Of a stretch of DNA of 64,000 bases, positions 42,341-51,966 are shown piece by piece (positions within the stretch are counted from its first letter, which is position 1; each line of letters begins with the position of its first letter). A program made the position numbers and the translations under genes. The notes under the pieces were generated by a model. That model ran no database searches. It saw nothing but the letters and a program-made list of their open reading frames with translations, and was not told where the DNA came from. Source of the stretch: Pseudomonas lactis (GTDB lineage: Bacteria > Pseudomonadota > Gammaproteobacteria > Pseudomonadales > Pseudomonadaceae); assembly GCF_001439845.1 (NCBI RefSeq), contig NZ_JYLO01000022.1, forward strand, positions 28,275 through 92,274, given 5' to 3'.

Positions 42341-44239
42341 TTACAGATTTAGTAGCGCCAGGCGCTCGCGGACAGACGCCTCGATACCCGCCTCATCCAG
42401 CCCGCACTCAGCCAGCATCTGCGCCGGCTTGGCGTGTTCGACGTACACATCCGGCAAGCCCAGATGCAGCACCGACTTGAGGATATTCTCCCGCGCCAGG
42501 AACTCGCTGACCGCCGCACCGGCGCCGCCCATGATGGCGTTTTCTTCGACGGTCACCAGCAGCTCATGGCCAGCGGCGATCTCGCGTACCAACGCTTCAT
42601 CCAGTGGCTTGACGAACCGCATGTCGACCACGGTGGCGTCGATCTTCTCGGCGACTTTCAAGGCTTCGGCCAGTTGCACGCCAAACACCAGGAACGCAGT
42701 TTTGCTGCCTTGGCGACGCACAATGCCTTTACCGATTTCAATCGGCTCCAGGTCTTTTTCGATCACGGCGTTGGGGCCGGTGCCGCGTGGGTAGCGCACA
42801 GCGGCCGGGCCGTTGTACAGGTGGCCGGTGCTGAGCATCTTGCGCAGTTCGTTTTCGTCGCTCGGTGTCATCACCAGCATGCCGGGGATGCAACGCAGGT
42901 ACGACAGGTCGAAACTGCCGGCATGTGTCGGGCCGTCTTCGCCCACCAGGCCGGCACGGTCGATGGCGAACAGCACGTCGAGGTTCTGTACCGCTACATC
43001 GTGAACCAGCTGGTCATAACCGCGTTGCAGGAAGGTGGAGTAGATCGCCACCACCGGCTTGGCGCCTTCGCAGGCCATGCCGGCCGCGAAGGTCACGGCG
43101 TGTTGCTCGGCAATCGCCACATCGAAGTAACGCAGCGGGAAACGCTCGCTGAACGCCACCAGGTCGGAGCCTTCCTTCATCGCCGGGGTCACACCCACCA
43201 GGCGCGGGTCGGCGGCGGCCATGTCGCACAGCCATTCGCCAAACACCCCGGAATACTTCGGCCCGCTGGCCTTTTTCGGCGCGGCGGCGGGGGCATCGAG
43301 GGGTTCGAGTTTGGTGATCGCGTGGTAACCAATCGGGTCGACTTCCGCCGGAGCGAAACCTTTGCCTTTCTTGGTGACGATATGCAGGAACTGCGGGCCC
43401 TTGAGGTCGCGCATGTTGCGCAACGTGGCGATCAGGGTGGGCAGGTCGTGGCCGTCGATAGGGCCGATGTAGTTCCAGCCCAGCTCTTCGAACAGCGTGC
43501 CGGGGACCAGCATGCCCTTGGCATATTCTTCGGTGCGACGCGCGATTTCCCACGCGCCAGGCAGACGCGACAGCACTTTCTTGCTGCCTTCGCGCATGCT
43601 GGCATAGGTGCGGCTGGAGAGGATCTTCGCCAGGTAATTGGACAGGCCACCCACGTTGCGCGAAATCGACATGTCGTTGTCGTTGAGGATCACCAACATG
43701 TTGGCGTCCACTTCCGGCGCATGGTTCAGCGCTTCGAAGGCCATGCCGGCAGTCAGCGCGCCATCACCAATCACCGCAATCGCCTTGCGCTCACTGCCTT
43801 GCAGGCGGGCGGCAATCGCCATGCCCAGCGCTGCGCTGATGGAGGTGCTGGAGTGGCCGACGCCAAAGGTGTCGTACTCGCTCTCGGCACGGCGCGGGAA
43901 GGCGGCCAGGCCGTCCTTCTGGCGCAGGCTGGCCATGCGCTCGCGACGGCCGGTGAGGATTTTATGCGGATACGCCTGGTGGCCCACGTCCCACACCAGC
44001 CGGTCGTCCGGGGTGTCGAACACGTAATGCAAGGCGATGGTCAGCTCGATCACGCCCAGCCCGGCGCCAAAATGCCCACCGGTCTGGCCGACCGTGTAGA
44101 GCAATTCCAGGCGCAGCTCATCGGCCAGGGTTTCCAGCTCGGCTTCACCCAGTCGACGCAGGCCGTCCGGCGTGGCAGCACGGTCGAGCAGGGGCGTGGA
44201 CGGGCGTTTGCGGGGAATCTCTTGAAACGTCGTGGGCAT
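42341..44239 (-). CDS. dxs: 1-deoxy-D-xylulose-5-phosphate synthase
   Basis: The thiamine-diphosphate enzyme that starts the MEP isoprenoid pathway from pyruvate and glyceraldehyde 3-phosphate. The 632-residue product has the cofactor motif GDGALTAGMAFEALNHA...NDNDMS, the AEQHAVTFAAGMA transketolase segment and the RAGLVGEDGPTHAG loop. ispA lies 110 bases upstream in the same direction, then xseB, the usual xseB-ispA-dxs operon. Confidence 0.97.
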   Translation of the reverse strand: MPTTFQEIPRKRPSTPLLDRAATPDGLRRLGEAELETLADELRLELLYTVGQTGGHFGAGLGVIELTIALHYVFDTPDDRLVWDVGHQAYPHKILTGRRERMASLRQKDGLAAFPRRAESEYDTFGVGHSSTSISAALGMAIAARLQGSERKAIAVIGDGALTAGMAFEALNHAPEVDANMLVILNDNDMSISRNVGGLSNYLAKILSSRTYASMREGSKKVLSRLPGAWEIARRTEEYAKGMLVPGTLFEELGWNYIGPIDGHDLPTLIATLRNMRDLKGPQFLHIVTKKGKGFAPAEVDPIGYHAITKLEPLDAPAAAPKKASGPKYSGVFGEWLCDMAAADPRLVGVTPAMKEGSDLVAFSERFPLRYFDVAIAEQHAVTFAAGMACEGAKPVVAIYSTFLQRGYDQLVHDVAVQNLDVLFAIDRAGLVGEDGPTHAGSFDLSYLRCIPGMLVMTPSDENELRKMLSTGHLYNGPAAVRYPRGTGPNAVIEKDLEPIEIGKGIVRRQGSKTAFLVFGVQLAEALKVAEKIDATVVDMRFVKPLDEALVREIAAGHELLVTVEENAIMGGAGAAVSEFLARENILKSVLHLGLPDVYVEHAKPAQMLAECGLDEAGIEASVRERLALLNL

Positions 44240-44349
44240 CAGGCGAATCGTTATAGGTATAGAAGAGGCGGCAGTTTACCTCAAGCCGTGCAAACTGCCC
44301 ACGCAGAGCGCCGAACTTGGCCGATATGCGGCGCAAATGGCCGCGGCTG

Positions 44350-45237
44350 TCAGTGGCGACGTTCGACGATATACCGCGCCAGGTCACGCAGTGGCTCGGC
44401 CGCCGCGTCGAAAGGTCGCAGGGCGTCCAGGGCCTGGTCGCGCAGCTCGATGGCATACGCCTTGGCGGCTTGCAGCCCGAGCAACGCAGGATAAGTCGGC
44501 TTGTCCCGTGCGATATCGGCGCCTTGGCGTTTACCGAGGGTGGCGGTGTCACTTTCCACGTCGAGAATATCGTCCTGCACCTGGAAGGCCAGGCCGATCG
44601 CGCGGGAATAGGTGTGCAGGGCCGCCAAGTGCTCGGCGTCGGCGCGGCCACTGGCCAAGGCGCCTAGATGCACGGCCGCTTCAATCAGCGCTCCGGTTTT
44701 GTGGCGGTGCATGTGCTCGAGGGCTTTTTGATCCAGCTTGAGGCTGACCGAGCCCATGTCGATGGCTTGCCCGCCAACCATGCCCGCCGGGCCTGCGGCG
44801 TGGGCCAAGGCGGTGACCATGCGCAGGCGGATCTCGGCGTTGACGCTGCTCAAGCGCGGGTCCAGCAATGCGCTGAACGCCAGGCTCTGCAAGCCGTCAC
44901 CGGCCAGGATCGCATAGGCTTCATCAAAGGCTTTGTGGGTCGTGGGCTGGCCGCGACGCAAATCGTCGTCGTCCATTGCCGGTAAGTCGTCATGCACCAG
45001 GGAATAGGCGTGGATCAGCTCCACCGCGCAGGCGGCACCATTGGCTTCTTCGGCAGGCGCGCCCAGGGCTTCACACGCCGCATAGGCCAGCAACGGCCGC
45101 ACACGCTTGCCACCATTCATGACGCTGTAGCGCATGGCTTCATAGAGGCGAGTCATTTCCGGGCTTGGCGCAACAAACAAGGGCTCCAGCGCCGCATTCA
45201 CCCGGGCTTGGCTACTGGCCTGATACGCGCTGATCAT
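44350..45237 (-). CDS. ispA: (2E,6E)-farnesyl diphosphate synthase
   Basis: Builds C15 farnesyl diphosphate from IPP and DMAPP. The 295-residue product has the first aspartate-rich motif DDLPAMDDDDLRRGQPT and the second DDILDVESD, with KT/GALIEAA before it. Its start shares ATGA with the xseB stop. Confidence 0.96.
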   Translation of the reverse strand: MISAYQASSQARVNAALEPLFVAPSPEMTRLYEAMRYSVMNGGKRVRPLLAYAACEALGAPAEEANGAACAVELIHAYSLVHDDLPAMDDDDLRRGQPTTHKAFDEAYAILAGDGLQSLAFSALLDPRLSSVNAEIRLRMVTALAHAAGPAGMVGGQAIDMGSVSLKLDQKALEHMHRHKTGALIEAAVHLGALASGRADAEHLAALHTYSRAIGLAFQVQDDILDVESDTATLGKRQGADIARDKPTYPALLGLQAAKAYAIELRDQALDALRPFDAAAEPLRDLARYIVERRH

Positions 45238-45476
45238 TCCGGCTGTTCCGCATCGAAAGGTTCTTCGGCCAACTCGCCGTCACGCTCGAGCAACACCTGG
45301 ACCTTCTGCTCTGCCTGCGCCAGCGCGCTCTGACAGTCGCGGGTCAGGCCGATGCCTTGCTCAAACGCCGTCAACGAGTCTTCCAGCGACAACTCGCCGT
45401 TCTCCAGACGCTCGACCAAAGCTTGCAGGTCGGCGAGGGATTGTTCGAAATCGAGTGCAACTTTTTTGCGGGCCAT
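45234..45476 (-). CDS. xseB: Exodeoxyribonuclease VII small subunit
   Basis: The 80-residue helical protein is the small subunit of the exonuclease that degrades single-stranded DNA. The family core FEQSLADLQALVERLENGEL and SLTAFEQGIGLTRDCQ is present. It is the first gene of the xseB-ispA-dxs unit. Confidence 0.95.
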   Translation of the reverse strand: MARKKVALDFEQSLADLQALVERLENGELSLEDSLTAFEQGIGLTRDCQSALAQAEQKVQVLLERDGELAEEPFDAEQPE

Positions 45477-45549
45477 GGCGGCAATTCCGGTAGACGGTAA
45501 ACCGGCGCGACACTAGCAGACATGGGGGATTGGGGCAAATGAGTGGGGG

Positions 45550-46689
45550 TTACTCGTAAGGGGGATTGACGTGATAACGCGTACTGCGGCCACCCCCGGG
45601 GAGGCGCACCAGGCAGTTTTTCTCCAGCAGGTCTGCCAGGTGCCGCGTCGCAGTGGCCTTGGACACTTTGGCCACCGCTTGGTATTGCGCGGCGCTGATG
45701 CCCTGTTCGAAGCCCCGCTCACCACCCTCGAGCAGGCGATTGAGTACCTTGACTTGCTCGACGCAGAGCGAGACGCCACGGTGCTGCTGCCAGAACCGGC
45801 TTTTGGCCAACACCCGGTCTATCCGTGTCATCGCCTGTTGCAGGCTGCGCAACAGGGTTTTAAGAAACCATTCCAGCCAGTCGGTGATATCCAGCGTGGC
45901 CTTTTGACTGGACTCCAAGGCGGTGTGGTAACCGGCCCGGTCCTCCAGGATGCTGGCCGACATGGCGTAAAAGCGAATGGCGTGGTGTTCGCCTTGGGCC
46001 AAGGCCAAGTCAGTGATGGCGCGCGTCACGCGACCATTGCCGTCATCGAAAGGATGCAAGGTGATGAACCAGAAGTGCGCAACACCTGCACGAACCAATG
46101 GATCCAGTTCAGGTTGATTGCGACTGGTTTCGAACCACTCCAGGAAATCCTCCACAGCGTGCTCCAGGCCGTGACGTGGCGGCGCCTCAAAATACACGGT
46201 TGGCCGATCAAGCCTGCCCGACACCACCTGCATCGGCTCATTGCCCCTCAATGCGCCGACGCTGAGCTCGCGTGTGGCAAAGCCTGCCTCAGGCTCTGGG
46301 AACAACAAATGGTGCCAATTCATCAGGCGCGCGAGGGTGAACGGCTGCGCAAATTGCTCGGTGGCATCCATCATCAGATCGGCCAGCCCTTCACTGCGGC
46401 GGCTGACCTGGCCGTCCTTCGTGGCTTCCAAACCCATTCGTCGTGCCAGGGAGGAGCGCACCGAACCAACGTTCAACTGCTCACCCTCGATGGCCGAAGA
46501 GGTCAGGATATTTTGCAGCAGGGCATCCAATTCATTCTGCGCGCTGACTGCCTGGGTGACAGAACCCAGCATGCCCAGTAGCTTGCCTTGGGCCTGCCCA
46601 CACTCGCGCAGCAAGGCCGCCAGCCGCCCAGGCTGCCAGTGAAAATGAGGCCAGTCGGTGTGTTGCCAGATCCAGTTCGGATGATCCAT
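45550..46689 (-). CDS. Fic-domain AMPylase-like protein with winged-helix tail
   Basis: The 379-residue protein is of the Fic/DUF4172 type and would transfer AMP or another nucleotide to proteins. It has an N-terminal DUF4172 domain (starts MDHPNWIWQHTDWPHFHW) and the inhibitory motif SSAIEG near residue 65, which places the blocking glutamate in the same chain (class II). The catalytic loop HPFDDGNGR is near residue 215. A C-terminal helix-turn-helix (about 320-375, VSKATATRHLADLLEKN) follows. Two palindromes directly upstream suggest that it controls its own gene. The target is unknown. Confidence 0.88.
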   Translation of the reverse strand: MDHPNWIWQHTDWPHFHWQPGRLAALLRECGQAQGKLLGMLGSVTQAVSAQNELDALLQNILTSSAIEGEQLNVGSVRSSLARRMGLEATKDGQVSRRSEGLADLMMDATEQFAQPFTLARLMNWHHLLFPEPEAGFATRELSVGALRGNEPMQVVSGRLDRPTVYFEAPPRHGLEHAVEDFLEWFETSRNQPELDPLVRAGVAHFWFITLHPFDDGNGRVTRAITDLALAQGEHHAIRFYAMSASILEDRAGYHTALESSQKATLDITDWLEWFLKTLLRSLQQAMTRIDRVLAKSRFWQQHRGVSLCVEQVKVLNRLLEGGERGFEQGISAAQYQAVAKVSKATATRHLADLLEKNCLVRLPGGGRSTRYHVNPPYE

Positions 46690-46708
46690 GGATGAGTGCC
46701 TGGGTGCG

Positions 46709-46771
46709 TGAGCCGAATAGAGGGTCTATTCGGCTCATTTTGTGAGCCGATTGTGCTGGGTATTCGGCTCA
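46709..46771 (-). promoter_or_regulatory. Twin 29-bp palindromes upstream of the Fic gene
   Basis: TGAGCCGAATA-N7-TATTCGGCTCA (46709-46737) is a perfect 11-bp-arm palindrome. A second copy with the same 11-7-11 geometry, TGAGCCGATTG-N7-TATTCGGCTCA (46743-46771), lies 34 bases further. They start 20 bases before the Fic start codon. Dimeric DNA-binding protein sites are the natural reading, probably for the Fic protein's own helix-turn-helix domain. Confidence 0.7.
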
Positions 46772-46826
46772 TCGTCTAGGAGGCACCGAGCCAAAGAATT
46801 CGTTTTCATGCGGGCTCGCTTGATGA

Positions 46827-47240
46827 TCAACGAAAGCTGACGTCGATTCTGTCGACTTTTAGTTTTATGAAATGCTCGTTATATTCAGGGTGGTCATAGT
46901 GTATATCCTCATCGTTTAATGAGGCGAAGCTGTGAAACTGTGTGTCGCATAGGTTTCCATAAAGCAGGTAGGCGTAGCCGGGGCTTATCTTTTCAATCAA
47001 TGGTGCTCTCGGTTCGACCTTCTCGATCTCATAATCGTCAGATAGATTCATTGTCAGCTCGACGTTGTAGGTCTTTCCGATCTCTATGTCATATGGGCAG
47101 TAGCTGATGAAGCAATTTATGATGGTTCCTTCAATGAGCAGAGTTATGTCTTCCTCTATATGCTCATTGAGTGCTAACACCTGTGCTTTTATATAGCTAT
47201 TTTCTGTATGGTCTAATGGTTTTGTCAGAGGGGTCGCCAT
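46827..47240 (-). CDS. Probable immunity protein for the RHS toxin tail
   Basis: The 137-residue soluble acidic protein has no recognised domain (starts MATPLTKPLDHTENSY, ends KLKVDRIDVSFR). It starts inside the end of the RHS gene (44-base overlap) with GGAGG upstream. Its base composition is clearly more AT-rich than that of the RHS body, like the adjoining toxin tail. Position and composition are those of immunity genes that travel with polymorphic toxin tips. Function is inferred from context only. Confidence 0.68.
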   Translation of the reverse strand: MATPLTKPLDHTENSYIKAQVLALNEHIEEDITLLIEGTIINCFISYCPYDIEIGKTYNVELTMNLSDDYEIEKVEPRAPLIEKISPGYAYLLYGNLCDTQFHSFASLNDEDIHYDHPEYNEHFIKLKVDRIDVSFR

Positions 47241-50200
47241 TTATCATCCTCCAGAAGTCTTTTCCGCTTTTTGCATGCAACGTCGTAATATGACCGCTTG
47301 TATTCGTTCCCGCAAACGCAAATTTTGCTTGCCCTGTTCTATTTGTTCCCATTAGTAAAACGTATCCGGTTGTTGGGGTGTTTCTATACGAATAATGAAC
47401 CGGCGTGCCTTCATTTATTACATGTTGTGCGGTGAGTAAGTATTCGTGACTAGAGCCAGCGCCGAATTCAGGTCCATGCTTCTCGTAATGCTCATTTAGT
47501 TTTGACTCGCTGGCAAATGCTGTCGGACGTTGTGTTGCAGAGGGCCTATTTGGTTCGCCTGCATTGACTTTGGCATCAATCGCGGGATCCTGAGGCTCTG
47601 TTCTAGCATTGCATCCGTTTTGCCCCGGGCAATTATTCAAGCCTAACGGGTCTACCCATCCCGTCGGATTGGGCACATACCGGTACCCATTGATCCCACC
47701 CGCCAACTTCACCGGATCCGGCGTCAGATAGCGACCAATATCCGGATTGTAGTAGCGATGGCGGTTGTAGTGCAGGCCGCTTTCCTGATCGAAATACTGA
47801 CCCTGTAAGCGCAGCGGGTTGTCGATGTTGCCTACGTCGAGCCGGGCGATCTGGCCGTAGGCGCGGTAGTGGGCGGACCAGACGATTTCGCCTTTGGTGT
47901 CGGTCAGTTCTTGCGGAGTGCCGAGGTGGTCGAGTTGGTAGTGGTAGGGCTTGGTTTCTTTTGGGCCGGAACCTTCCAACAGGGCCAAGGGGCGGAAGCT
48001 GTCGGGCTCGTAGAGGTAGCTGCGATGGCGCTCTGCATGGTGTTCGGCTATCAGCTTGTCGCCTTGCCAGAAAAACTCTGTGGTTTTGTCGTCCACGGTT
48101 TTGCTGATGCGCCGTCCAAACGGGTCGTAGCGATAGCTGGCGGTCTGGCCGTTGGGTTGGGTGATGCCGACCAACCGATGCTGGCAGTCGTAGCGGTACT
48201 CAGTGACGAGTTGCTGGCCCTTGCCGCGTCGTTCGCGGATGAGGTTGCCGAAGGCGTCGTAGTCATAGTGCCGGTCGCCCTGGATCATCAGGCGGTTGGC
48301 CGCGACGATGTCCGGGCCGGGGCGGTCTTGCATCAGCAGGTTGCCGGCCGGGTTGTGGGCGAAGCGTTCCTGTACGTCTTGCGAGTGGTCGGCGCGGGTC
48401 AGGCGATTAAGCGGGTCGTAGCGGTAAAGGTGTTCGCCTTTGCGAGTGTCGAGCAGGCGGGTGAGGTTGCCGCTTTTGTCGTAGTCGTATTGGCGTTGGT
48501 AGAGGTGGTTCTGTTGTTGGGTTACCGCGTGGGCGTGCAGGCGGTGTTGATCGTCGTAGTGGTAGTGGCTGAGCAGTTGGCCTTGCTGGCGCTGGTGTTC
48601 GCGGCTGCTCTTGAACAGATGCGAGGTAAGCACTTCACCGTTGAGTTCGACCGTGGCGAGGTGGCCGCCTTTGTCGTGGTTGAAGGTGATGCGATTGTTG
48701 TCCGGCAGGCACAGGTTTTTCAGTTGCCCGCAGGCGTCGTAGCCGTAGCGCAGGGTGCCCCAGCCTTGGTGTTCGGCGGTGAGGCGGTTTTGGCGGTCGT
48801 ATTCGTAGGCCAGCGCCCAGTGGCCGTCTTCGACGCTGAGGAGGTTGCCTTGGCGGTCGTAGGCATAGTCGACAACGCTGGCATCGGGCAGGGTTTTTCT
48901 TACGAGGCGCCCGGCGTGGTCGCGCTCGTAACGGGTGATTAGCTGACTGTCATCGTCGCCGTATTCGGTTTTTTCCAGCAGGTTGCCGTTGAGGTCGTAG
49001 GCGTAGGCGGTGCGCTGGCCGTCGAAGCCGGTTTCCTGGCGGATCAGGCCATTGGGGTGGTAGTCGAGTTGGTAGGTTTCGCCGGTTTCGTTTTCGATCT
49101 CGGTGAGCAGCAGCCGGGCGTTGTCGTAGCGGTACTTGAGCTGGGTGCCATCGGCGTTGAGACGGCGGCTGATCAGGTGTAGGCCGTCTGCGTATTCGTA
49201 GCGGGTGACGTGGCCCAGTTCGTCGCGTTCGGCGATGATTTTGCCGTAGGGGTTGTAGCTGAACTCGCGGGTGGCGCCGCCTGGCAAGACGAGGCGAATC
49301 AACCTACCGACGCTGTCCCATTCATAAACGGTCTGTGCACCGTGCTCATCCTCACGGGCAACCTGTCGCCCCAAGTCGTCATAGCGATAACGCTTGATCC
49401 CACCATGGGGCAATTGCTCCTCCAGCAACTGCCCACGCTCGTTCCACACCAGCCGATGACAACTGCTGTCCGGGTACCAAATCCCCGTCAGTTGCCCATG
49501 TTTGTTGTAGCTGTAGTCAGTCGAATGGCCATCCGGGTCTGTCTTGCGGATGACATCGCCCTGGTCATTACGCTCATATTTCCAGACCGCCTCCCCACGG
49601 CGCACAACCCGTACGAAGCCATTGTCATGCTCGTAGGACGTCGGCTCATCATCCCCCGGAAACAGCGCCACCAAGCGTCCGGCATCGTCATACTGATAGG
49701 CCGTCACAGCGCCCATCGGGTCTTGCTCGACGGTCAGCCGCCCCTGATCGTCGTAGGATTTGAAATGCGTGGCGCCATCAGGATCAACGCGCTGCACCAA
49801 CCGCGCCCGCTGATCATGGACATACACCTCCTGGCTACTATCGGCGTTATGCACCGTGACACGCCCGTCATCGCCCCAGGCATAACGCGTGTCCATCTGC
49901 GAAAAACTCGCCCAATGCCGAACACAGCGTGCTGCCTTGCCAGCACGTTCCCATTCCCAAAAGAAACTCGCGCCACCGGCCAGTTGCCGCTCCAGAATGA
50001 CGTGCTGATCGTCATACCGATAACGCTCGCTTTCCCCGACAGCATTGGTCGCGCAGACCAGTCGTCCGTGTTCGTCATAGGCGTAGGAAACAACGTTCTG
50101 CTCGGTCTCCCACACGTAGGGCTCTCGCCCTTTGGCGCGATGCACCTGGTAGTCCACCGCGACGATGCGATCCAGCTCATAACGCAAAAGCAGCGAACGG

Positions 50201-51831
50201 CCCGCACCGTTATCCAGCCGCTCAATCCGCCCTGAACGATCCCGGCAAAGGCGCAGCCGGTTGTCATACGCATCGCTGATCGAGACCAGTACGCCATCGC
50301 GAAAGTGATAGAAGCGCGACGCCTGGGCCAACACCAACTCGTCAGGCGCCGAACCCAAGTAGATCGCCGCTTCCGCCAGGCTATTGGTGATCGCGGGCCG
50401 AGAGTCGGTGGGCAAGGGCAGGGCAGTCGAGCGGTTCTCATGGTCAGTCCACACCACGGAATCGCCCGACACACAAAGCCGATGGGCCAGCGCATGGCTC
50501 CAACCAAACCCCAACCCACAATCGATTTCCACCGCGCTGGTGCGGTACAGCCGCGTCCACTCAAACGGCAAGATCCCGTCCAACGCGCCATCGGTGAGGG
50601 TCAGCAATTCCTCGCCAGTGACCATCGACACCGGGCAACCGTGAGTGACCGTTTTATCCGCAGACGCCGCAGCGTCCCCCTTCGGATTTGAAGCCACGGC
50701 GGGCACATCATCCACATGCTCTTTCTGCGTCAGCACCGCGTTCTGCCGCGCCCGCCAGCGCATCTGCATCGTGCCTTGCTTCAGCCCACCCACCACCCCG
50801 CGAACCGCCACCGCTTTGTAGCGGCCCACCGCCTGCATGAACTTCGTGAGGATCGTCAGCACACCGGTCACGAAGCCCACGGCTGACTGAAGCACCCACG
50901 CACCGTACTTGACCAGGCGCATACTCAAATACGCCACGCCCGCTGCCGGCAGCGCGATGGTCAACACCACGCCAATCACCAGGTCAATCAGCAGCGACAC
51001 CATAAAACCGGCGGCTGCTTGTGCGACTTCACTGGGCGGTAACGCCTCCAGCCAGATGATGGCGGTGCGCAGTAACAGGTACAGCGCCGCCTCATCACTG
51101 GCCAGCAACATCGCCTGTTCCATGACCTTGGGCGCATCAGTGGCGATTTGCGCCAACCTGGCCGCCTCGCTACCCAGTTGCTCGACGTACTTGAGCGGGT
51201 CTTCAAGCATCGCCTGCACCTGCTTGATGCTGTCCCACGCGTCACGGATCGCTGCCCAACTGCCGGCCAGCACGCCGTTGCCAATCGCGCTGGCAGTGGA
51301 TTGCTGCCAGTGTGGCTTGAAGCCTTGCCACTGCTCGCGCAGCCATTGCTCCAGATCCGCTGTCAGCCCCGCATAGGAAGCAAACAAGGCGTCGACTTGC
51401 TGCGCTGAAACACCGCCCTGAACCCTCACCTGATAACGCCCGCCAGCGGCGCAGTCGTGGGAACCTTCGCCGTGCTCGTCGAGCAGGATGACCCTGGAAC
51501 TGCCGTCATCCAGCCCGATCACCTCAACCGGGATATTGCCGATCGGCACGTCGTACGCTGACTCGAACCTGCTCTGGATCTTCAGCACACCACCCGCCGG
51601 ACAGCGGGTCACGGTGGAAAAATCCGTATCGCCAAGACTCACCGACTGCTGCGCATCCCCAGCCCGCAACACCCGATCCATACCCAGCAACGACGGCATG
51701 TCCGCTGCATGACTGACCGTATCCAGCGCGCGTGAATACCAGGCGCCCATCTGCTGGCGGTACTCCGCCAGGCTCTGATGGAAACCATTTAGCTCGTGTT
51801 CGATAAAGTTGATGTGGGCAGGTGGGGTCAT
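47197..51831 (-). CDS. RHS-repeat polymorphic toxin protein
   Basis: A 1,544-residue protein. An N-terminal helical region has hydrophobic segments at about 273-335. A DUF6531-like start follows near 397 (HGCPVSMVTGEELLTLTDG), then many YD repeats forming the RHS shell. The core ends with the conserved QYFDQESGLHYNRHRYYNP, IGRYLTPDPV and NPTGWVDPLGLN. The last 145 residues are a variable AT-rich tip (KLNEHYEKHGPEFG, HEYLLTAQ, SGHITTLHAKSGKDFWRMI), perhaps an RNase of the BECR fold. No PAAR domain is seen, so VgrG delivery is unproven. The first ATG is at 51831; a TTG at 51855 is possible. Confidence 0.87.
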   Translation of the reverse strand: MTPPAHINFIEHELNGFHQSLAEYRQQMGAWYSRALDTVSHAADMPSLLGMDRVLRAGDAQQSVSLGDTDFSTVTRCPAGGVLKIQSRFESAYDVPIGNIPVEVIGLDDGSSRVILLDEHGEGSHDCAAGGRYQVRVQGGVSAQQVDALFASYAGLTADLEQWLREQWQGFKPHWQQSTASAIGNGVLAGSWAAIRDAWDSIKQVQAMLEDPLKYVEQLGSEAARLAQIATDAPKVMEQAMLLASDEAALYLLLRTAIIWLEALPPSEVAQAAAGFMVSLLIDLVIGVVLTIALPAAGVAYLSMRLVKYGAWVLQSAVGFVTGVLTILTKFMQAVGRYKAVAVRGVVGGLKQGTMQMRWRARQNAVLTQKEHVDDVPAVASNPKGDAAASADKTVTHGCPVSMVTGEELLTLTDGALDGILPFEWTRLYRTSAVEIDCGLGFGWSHALAHRLCVSGDSVVWTDHENRSTALPLPTDSRPAITNSLAEAAIYLGSAPDELVLAQASRFYHFRDGVLVSISDAYDNRLRLCRDRSGRIERLDNGAGRSLLLRYELDRIVAVDYQVHRAKGREPYVWETEQNVVSYAYDEHGRLVCATNAVGESERYRYDDQHVILERQLAGGASFFWEWERAGKAARCVRHWASFSQMDTRYAWGDDGRVTVHNADSSQEVYVHDQRARLVQRVDPDGATHFKSYDDQGRLTVEQDPMGAVTAYQYDDAGRLVALFPGDDEPTSYEHDNGFVRVVRRGEAVWKYERNDQGDVIRKTDPDGHSTDYSYNKHGQLTGIWYPDSSCHRLVWNERGQLLEEQLPHGGIKRYRYDDLGRQVAREDEHGAQTVYEWDSVGRLIRLVLPGGATREFSYNPYGKIIAERDELGHVTRYEYADGLHLISRRLNADGTQLKYRYDNARLLLTEIENETGETYQLDYHPNGLIRQETGFDGQRTAYAYDLNGNLLEKTEYGDDDSQLITRYERDHAGRLVRKTLPDASVVDYAYDRQGNLLSVEDGHWALAYEYDRQNRLTAEHQGWGTLRYGYDACGQLKNLCLPDNNRITFNHDKGGHLATVELNGEVLTSHLFKSSREHQRQQGQLLSHYHYDDQHRLHAHAVTQQQNHLYQRQYDYDKSGNLTRLLDTRKGEHLYRYDPLNRLTRADHSQDVQERFAHNPAGNLLMQDRPGPDIVAANRLMIQGDRHYDYDAFGNLIRERRGKGQQLVTEYRYDCQHRLVGITQPNGQTASYRYDPFGRRISKTVDDKTTEFFWQGDKLIAEHHAERHRSYLYEPDSFRPLALLEGSGPKETKPYHYQLDHLGTPQELTDTKGEIVWSAHYRAYGQIARLDVGNIDNPLRLQGQYFDQESGLHYNRHRYYNPDIGRYLTPDPVKLAGGINGYRYVPNPTGWVDPLGLNNCPGQNGCNARTEPQDPAIDAKVNAGEPNRPSATQRPTAFASESKLNEHYEKHGPEFGAGSSHEYLLTAQHVINEGTPVHYSYRNTPTTGYVLLMGTNRTGQAKFAFAGTNTSGHITTLHAKSGKDFWRMINGDPSDKTIRPYRK

Positions 51832-51966
51832 CCATGACGTCTCGTCGCAAGGCAAGGCGTCGGAGTCTGCCGCAGTAAAAAACGGCTGGATGAACGGTTG
51901 GAAAAATCAGATTGCGGCTACAACGGACGGGTAAAAGTCGGCGTTAACCCATACATAAAGGCCACT

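Noticed and set aside
42434..44494. A 686-codon open frame on the plus strand
   Set aside because: It is antisense to dxs and the end of ispA. The translation is rich in His, Gln, Arg and Ala as expected from the complement of high-GC coding DNA, has no family motif, and dxs is certain.
47869..50235. Plus-strand frames of 357 and 341 codons
   Set aside because: They are antisense to the RHS repeats; their periodic valine-rich pattern mirrors the YD repeats.
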